Shown piece after piece: positions 58,680 to 64,000 of a stretch of DNA of 64,000 bases. Within the stretch, counting starts at the first letter, position 1, and each line of letters begins with the position of its first letter. The position numbers were made by a program, and so were the translations under genes. The stretch spans positions 3,100,001 through 3,164,000 of the forward strand of contig JAHQIY010000006.1 in NCBI GenBank assembly GCA_019054805.1, given 5' to 3'. The notes under the pieces are model-generated. The model saw only the letters and a list, made by a program, of their open reading frames with translations. It ran no database searches and was not told the DNA's origin. The DNA comes from Brachionus manjavacas (Eukaryota; Rotifera; Eurotatoria; Ploima; Brachionidae).

Positions 58680-58730
58680 TTGATGACTGCTGCCGATGAA
58701 AATAATTTAAATCATAGCAACACGAAAATT
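58680..58730 (+). promoter_or_regulatory. SECIS-like element of SelW copy 3
   Basis: ATGA (58683-58686), TGCTGCCGATGA pairing imperfectly with TCATAGCAACA, apical AAAA..., then CGAA (58723-58726). Confidence 0.6.
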
Positions 58731-59104
58731 TTTTTAATAATAACAGTCTTTTAGATAAGTTAAATTTTTTTTTTTTATTTTTGGTTTGTATTAGTTTTGA
58801 CTTAATAAATTTTTATCTAAATCTTGAATAAATGATTTAAAATTATTTTAAAATTAAATACAGGTCACTTTGATTTTTGATCGAATTTTTTTATCAATTT
58901 TTTCTGAGTATAAAATCTTTATTAGAAACTCTGATAAAAAAAATTGTGATATTTAGTATATTTTTTATTTTGCTTGTTCACAATGATGTAGTAAAAAAAA
59001 AACCTCTTAAATCGGTAATTTAAGTTTTAAAAATTACTAGGCGTTTTTTAAATTTGAACAACTTATTCGAAAAAAATATTTGAAATTTATTTTGAAATAA
59101 CAAG

Positions 59105-59401
59105 ATGAAAAAAATTAACGTTTTGATCGAGTATTGGTAAATTAGAATTTTTTTTATATTTAAATGATTTAGACTTTTTAATAGTGGTGGATGAAGTTTT
59201 GCGTCCCGCTTCAGGGAAGTTCAAAGAGCTATCTTTAAGCAAGTACCTGATGCGATTGTTATCGGCAACGTTGGTCGTTGGTCATCTTTTGAGGTAACAG
59301 TTAATGGCAAGCTCATTTTTAGCATGTTGGAGACTGGCGAATTTCCTAATCGTGATTTTATAGCCACAGAAGTTGTCAAAATTAAAAATGAAAGCGAATA
59401 A
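59105..59401 (+). CDS. selenoprotein W, copy 4 (TGA = Sec)
   Basis: Two exons, 59105-59136 and 59185-59401, 82 aa. MKKINVLIEY then CGGUSFASRFREVQ, with TGA at 59192-59194. Ser replaces the Gly after Sec, and the base after TGA is A instead of G, a weaker context in principle. The core QVPDAIVIGNVGRWSSFEV and NGKLIFSMLETGEFPNRD is complete, with Trp in place of Arg/Pro/Ser and Met in place of Lys in two otherwise steady positions. It is the most divergent member of the array. Confidence 0.9.
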
Positions 59402-59436
59402 ATATTTTAAATCAAAATAAATATCACCATAAAAAT

Positions 59437-59490
59437 TTGCTAATGACTGTTGGTTTAGATAAATTTTTAATACTCAACAACATGATAAAA
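59437..59490 (+). promoter_or_regulatory. SECIS-like element of SelW copy 4
   Basis: ATGA (59443-59446), TGTTG pairing with CAACA, an AT-rich middle with AAATTTTT, then ATGAT (59482-59486) giving the 3' GA. Confidence 0.6.
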
Positions 59491-59845
59491 AAATTTTTTT
59501 GGTTTTTTTTATTTTCGATATAATCACAAATAAAATTTATTCATATTTTTTTCTATTATCCAATTCTTTTGTTTCAAATTCATTTTTTCCAATACTGGAA
59601 AATGTCAAGATATTTTAAGTATCAAGTAAGTTTTTAATACTTTTAGGTTTAATTTAGTAATTAGAGGTTTTTCACTCGAAATTTTTAATATAAATGTAAC
59701 TATGGAATTTTTAAACGCTATTTTAAAATTCATTAATCATGATGAATTTCTCTTTCTCATCGATTTCTGCTGAAAATTCTTTGTAAAAAAGGTTAAGGTA
59801 TAAAAGAAAATATTTTATTCAGAAAAAAACAAAACTAAATTGAGA

Positions 59846-60147
59846 ATGAGTAAAGTTGAAGTTTTTATTGAATATTGGTAATTATAGAAAATGAAAATTT
59901 CTAAAACTAAATTACTGATTTTATTTTTAGTGGTGGGTGAGGCTACGGTTATCGCTTCAGAGAGCTTCAAAGAGCCATACTCCAAGAAGCATCTGCTGCG
60001 AAAGTTTCCGGAGGTGTTGGCCGACCGTCATCGTTCGAAGTCAGTATCAATGGAAAGTTGATCTACAGTAAACTCAGGAACGGAAGCTTTCCAGATAAAA
60101 GCGCCATTGTTATGGAAGTGGCCAAAGCCGTGAGAGATAGTCAATAA
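59846..60147 (+). CDS. selenoprotein W, copy 5 (TGA = Sec)
   Basis: Two exons, 59846-59877 and 59931-60147, 82 aa. MSKVEVFIEY then CGGUGYGYRFRELQ, with TGA at 59938-59940. The core EASAAKVSGGVGRPSSFEV and INGKLIYSKLRNGSFPDKS is intact and the end is KAVRDSQ. It is the closest relative of copy 6 in protein, intron and 3' flank. No canonical SECIS could be folded by eye; a block conserved with copy 6 (60167-60225) is the likely place. Confidence 0.92.
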
Positions 60148-60159
60148 AAATATTCTAAA

Positions 60160-60235
60160 CATTGTATTTTCATGATAAATTAATCGGTTAAATTAAAGCA
60201 AATGATTTCTATCAAGATAAATTATTAAGAATTTT
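60160..60235 (+). promoter_or_regulatory. 3' block conserved between SelW copies 5 and 6 (possible SECIS)
   Basis: ATAAATTAATCG...AAATGATTTCTATCAAGATAAAT is shared almost exactly with the 3' flank of copy 6 on the other strand (62560-62635). It contains ATGA, but I could not find a partner arm with a 3' GA. Confidence 0.4.
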
Positions 60236-60699
60236 TGTTAGGATAATTCAATTTTAATTAAGCCGTTATTTATTTGTGAAAATAACTATTCAAATATTTA
60301 GAACATTATTTTTTAGTTAAATAAAAAAATTAAATTATATTATTTTTTTATAATGTTTTGGGTTTAAAAAAATTTTGATTTTTTAATACTTTTAATTTTC
60401 TTGCAATAAAATACCTTAAACTCGCGTTGTGGGCTCTAAGAGTAAAAAAACAAATCAGACCTTTTTTCTTTTAGAGCTAATTACATAGTTTCTTTGTTAT
60501 AACAATTAAAATTACATTAGCGACAAAATACCCTTAATTTGGAATATTTTCCAATAATAAAGCCTAAATTTAGATTTTACTCTAACAAAAAAATGGTCTT
60601 TACACTCAAAAAAAATTTTAGAGTTAATTTAGAAATGGCAAGTTTTTTTTCTATCTTACACTTTTAAAAATAACTTGGTGATGTTAAATAAAGACATAT

Positions 60700-62350
60700 G
60701 GTGCTAGAATGGGATTATAAATTATGCTTGAACGCGAAGAAAACTGAATACTCATCAAATATCTAAATTATTTAAAAGCAAATATCTTAGGCATTAAGGA
60801 TGAATTGGCAAATCAGGACGAGGCTAAAATTTTTTAAACAATGGACGCCAGTCAAATGAATGATGTATTTACAGAAGAACTGAATTCGATATCAATGCGC
60901 AATTCCCCAAATAAAATCTTAAAAAAACTTATTAAAAAAACAAAACAAAGCCGTTAAGTTGCTTAATACTGAATTAAGAAGAAATTAAGCAAATGGTTGA
61001 ATTAAAAAATAAGCTCTGGTAAAGTTTCGAGGAGACAAATTTTCAAAGTAATCTTTTGTGTTTATCATATTAAAAGTCTAGAAATGAATGCTTGAGAGCA
61101 ATCAAAAAAGTTGTCCATGACTTCAAGCTGTTCTTAACAAAACAGGCAACAAAAAATAAACCGAAATTTATTTGTAATCACATAAAAAAAATTAGAGGTC
61201 AGCCTGATGCTATTGAAGTGGAGCAAAAACTAATTACAGAGCGTAATAAGATAGTAAATGTAAATATAAATGTATTTAATAAATGATTATTTTAGATCGA
61301 TTTTCAACTTGCCGATTTGAAATGAGAGCGAAATTTATTTTCCTAAAAGAACAGCCAATTTTCTCAAATTGGACCTGGTCATCATCTTTAAGTCAAACGA
61401 AATTTAGGGACATCTTTCCACCTTAAACCCTGAAAAATCTTCTGTACCTGATACAATGCACCCTTTGCTACTTAAGATTGCTATAAAGAATTCTAATTCG
61501 CGTTATCATTGATTAATATAGAATCGTTTAATGAGGATGAACCACCAAAATTATGGAAGAAAGCAAATGTATCTCCTATACATAAAAGTGGATAAAAAAT
61601 GCTTCACATAGAGGAAATGACAGATACTTGGTCAAAAAATCTAAACCTGGTCAAATTCAAAGCTATATATCCGATGCATTGCTTTACATAGGTTACATTA
61701 CCTAGGCTAGGTAAGAGAAAAGAAAAAGCCTAATCTATTATTATTTCCTAGAAGAGATAACAGAAGAAAATGATTTGGTTATTTTTATTACAAATGATTT
61801 AAAATGAAATAAACAATTTAAAACTGTAGCAGCTATGAAAGCTTAGTGAATACTGGATCTAATAAGAAATTTTTTTAAGAATTTTAGACGAGAAACATTA
61901 AGACCTCTCTATGCATTACTTGTGAGACAACATGTGGAGTATGCAGTAGGAACCTGAAGCCGGTATTTAAAAACAGACATTAAAATTCTTGATAAAGTAA
62001 AAAGTATGGCGACAAAATTCAAACATACAATATTTTAAATAGTTTTGAAAAAGTGTCGTTAAAATAAAAAAGACCACATGACAATAGACTGGTCCGAGAA
62101 ATAAATCGCAGAGGATCATTGAGATATAGACTCTTGACAAATCGCTGTGTAAAATTCTGGAATATTTAATCAGTGAATGCAATTAATGCGCAAATAATTA
62201 ATAGCTTCAAAGCTGTCATTAACAATGAAGTCTTTTGGATGGTGAAAAGCAAAGTCTGCCGAAGCCTTACAGCTAATAAGGCTAAATACTTTTGAGCGTT
62301 AGAGTAGATAGAAATATCTATACTGGAGATATCACTTCTATTACTCACTA
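60700..62350 (+). mobile_element. dead LINE (CR1/Jockey-type)
   Basis: Plus-strand frames, all broken, run in order from a linker region (60841-61290) to RT: FNEDEPPKLWKKANVSPIHK (about 61518-61590, RT fingers), RPLYALLVRQHVEYAVGT (about 61903-61960; family pattern RP.LEYA...W), a KSMATKFKH block, RPHDNRLVREINRRGSLRYR, then INSFKAVINN (about 62195-62230). The 3' end has a short CTA/ACT microsatellite. It separates the inverted SelW copies 5 and 6. Confidence 0.75.
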
Positions 62351-62559
62351 CTACTACTAAATGTAAGCATTTTTTTAAAGTAAATGTTAATGGGGATGAA
62401 ATTAACTTATTTAAATTTTTAAATTTTTTGGTATTCTATTGTTTATTTTGATAAATAAAAAATCAGTTTTTAAAAAATCTTTTTATTGAATTAAAATTTT
62501 TATTCAATTAATATTTAAACTATAATTTTCGAAAATAAAGAACGATTTTATTTAAATTT

Positions 62560-62635
62560 TAATTATTCTAACAAAATTTTGAAAATATTTATCTTGATAG
62601 AAATCATTGGCTTAAAATTGATCGATTAATTTATT
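62560..62635 (-). promoter_or_regulatory. 3' block of SelW copy 6 matching copy 5 (possible SECIS)
   Basis: Minus-strand counterpart of the block at 60160-60235; the core CCAATGATTTCTATCAAGAT is conserved. Confidence 0.4.
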
Positions 62636-62665
62636 TCGAAATTTCAAAGATTTTTATATTTTTAT

Positions 62666-62964
62666 TTAACTTGCTTGGACAACCTTGTTCACCTCTCTAA
62701 TAATAGCGCCATTATTTGGAAAACTTCGGGTCCTAAGTTTACTATAGATTAACTTTCCATTCATACTGACTTCAAACGAAGACGATCGGCCAATATGTCC
62801 TGAAACTTTCGCACCAGAAACTTCTCTGCGTATGGCTGTTTGAAGTTCTCTGAAGCGACTACCGTAGCCTCACCCACCACTAAAAATAAAATCAGCAATT
62901 AAGTATTAGAAATTTTCATTTTCAATAAATACCAATATTCAATAAAAATGTCAACTTTACTCAT
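62666..62964 (-). CDS. selenoprotein W, copy 6 (TGA = Sec), inverted
   Basis: Two exons on the minus strand, 62964-62933 and 62879-62666, 81 aa. MSKVDIFIEY then CGGUGYGSRFRELQ, with TGA at 62872-62870. The core EVSGAKVSGHIGRSSSFEV and MNGKLIYSKLRTRSFPNNG is intact, and the last residues are KVVQAS. The intron and flanks match copy 5, so this is a recent inverted duplicate. It is the only copy on the minus strand. Confidence 0.92.
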
Positions 62965-64000
62965 TTGAAATTTTAGTTCTAATTTTTTTTTGAAATAAAT
63001 ATATTTTTCTTTTTTTATATCAAATATTTTTCTTTTAATCGCGAATGTTCGACTTAAAATGCATGATGTATGTTGGAATTCTTTAAAAACGTCCTAAAAA
63101 CAATAGTTACAGTTGCTAAACGAGTAAATTAAGGTGAGATTCAATTTGCTAATTTTTATCAAGATTCTGTGACGGCACAGTCGGAATGACGACAACCACC
63201 TTTTCGTAATTCATAAAATCACAGAATTCTCAGTCGTTTAACAACTGTAATTATTGTTTTTAGAAAGTTTTTGAAAAATTCCAACATGCGTCATGCATTT
63301 TAAATCGAACCTTTCTAAATGAACTAATAATGAATAAGTGAAGTTTTTTTTTGATCGTTTCTTTTTCCTTTTAGGTTTTTCATGTTTTTTTTTTTATACA
63401 AGAATTAGAGCTGAAATCGAATATTTTATTTAATTGAGAATTTGAATATATTTGATTAAAATTAAAATAATATTCGAAGCTTTAAAGAAAATTTTAAAAA
63501 ATTTAGCTGATTTAAAAATAAAAAAAATATTGATTTGATTTAGAAAAAAACAATCGATCGAAAATTGATTATTAAAATTATTTAAATTTATTAATCGAAA
63601 ACAAAATTTGATAGTTTTCTTTGTTTGCTTTTCAAAAATCAAAAGGACTTTTTTCTTAGAAGGTTCCAAAATTATTTTTTTCCAAAATTTTTAGACCATT
63701 TTACCATTTTCCAATTTTTTTAATAACATGGAAAATTTGATTGATTTGTAAATTTTAAAATAATTGTTATAGAAATTTTGCCACAATAATTCAAATGAAA
63801 AATAATCTTTAAAATTTGATTATTTAATTTTGGTGTTGTTAAGTTCATTTTGTATCACCCCCTCCAGCAGACCCCGATCTTCTGGGGCCTTGCTGGATTT
63901 CTTTAAATATGGATGTTTTTTCTTTTTTTTTTCAAATGCTTTTGAAGCTTTATTTTAAATAAATACTTAGACTTGTCTTCATTTTTTGAATTACGATCGG
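62965..64000. other. AT-rich flank with an inverted repeat and a GC-rich hairpin
   Basis: No gene. 63035-63130 and 63220-63310 are inverted relatives of each other: CATGATGTATGTTGGAATT against AATTCCAACATGCGTCATGC-type arms, and CAATAGTTACAGTTG against CAACTGTAATTATTG, forming a foldback of about 280 bp. A GC-rich hairpin lies at 63864-63896. Confidence 0.5.

Noticed and set aside
53150..60240. Treating the TGA codons in the SelW genes as pseudogene stops
   Set aside because: All six share TGA at exactly the family's Sec position, the downstream coding is conserved, and four have SECIS-like structures.
1..64000. CRISPR arrays, bacterial operons, rRNA genes
   Set aside because: The window is eukaryotic, and no regularly spaced repeats or rRNA-like sequence were seen.

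Overview
The window is AT-rich nuclear DNA from an invertebrate animal. The genes have many tiny introns (mostly 45-60 bp) and several start codons sit just after a splice-acceptor-like AG. The gene content is animal: SoxB, erlin, CEP83, MVB12, Tim13, beta-1,4-galactosyltransferase, claudin-like proteins and selenoprotein W. A small-genome spiralian such as a monogonont rotifer would fit, but that is inference; no marker here fixes the species.

Layout. 1-7.1 kb: a decayed Ty3/Gypsy-type LTR retrotransposon (1496-6572, minus strand) inserted into an older ORF1-like repeat gene. 7.9-12.8 kb: kynurenine aminotransferase-like gene and a beta-1,4-galactosyltransferase with a one-base frameshift. 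13-16.5 kb: a LINE tail and AT-rich DNA. 16.5-22.3 kb: a small heat-shock protein with a mitochondrial-type leader (minus), MVB12 (ESCRT-I, plus), TIMM13 (minus) and a leucine-rich-repeat protein (plus). 22.5-23.8 kb: head-to-head LINE fragments and a partial inverted copy of MVB12. 27.9-29.9 kb: a single-exon SoxB gene (minus), followed by about 9 kb of gene-free DNA with GAGA tracts, several mixed-composition hairpins and a candidate distal TATA promoter with a first exon at 37.3-37.5 kb. A roughly 300-bp non-coding block occurs on both sides of SoxB. 39-42.1 kb: three tandem four-pass claudin-like genes (minus). 45-46.2 kb: an intronless unknown protein with an HExxH motif. 48.4-52.4 kb: CEP83 (minus, 8 exons). 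54-56.7 kb: erlin and the RNA polymerase III subunit RPC11.

The most notable region is 52.7-63 kb. It holds six selenoprotein W genes (five plus, one minus). Each has an in-frame TGA at the Sec position of the CxxU redox motif and the same phase-2 intron splitting the catalytic Cys codon. Four are followed by a foldable SECIS-like element. Conventional ORF calling breaks all six at the TGA. Copy 3 has a one-base frameshift in an A-run. Copies 5 and 6 form a recent inverted pair separated by a dead LINE.

Most genes are independent housekeeping or developmental genes. The two local families (claudin-like and SelW) arose by tandem duplication. Splice models were built by hand from GT/AG signals, reading frame and family resemblance, and no database search was possible.
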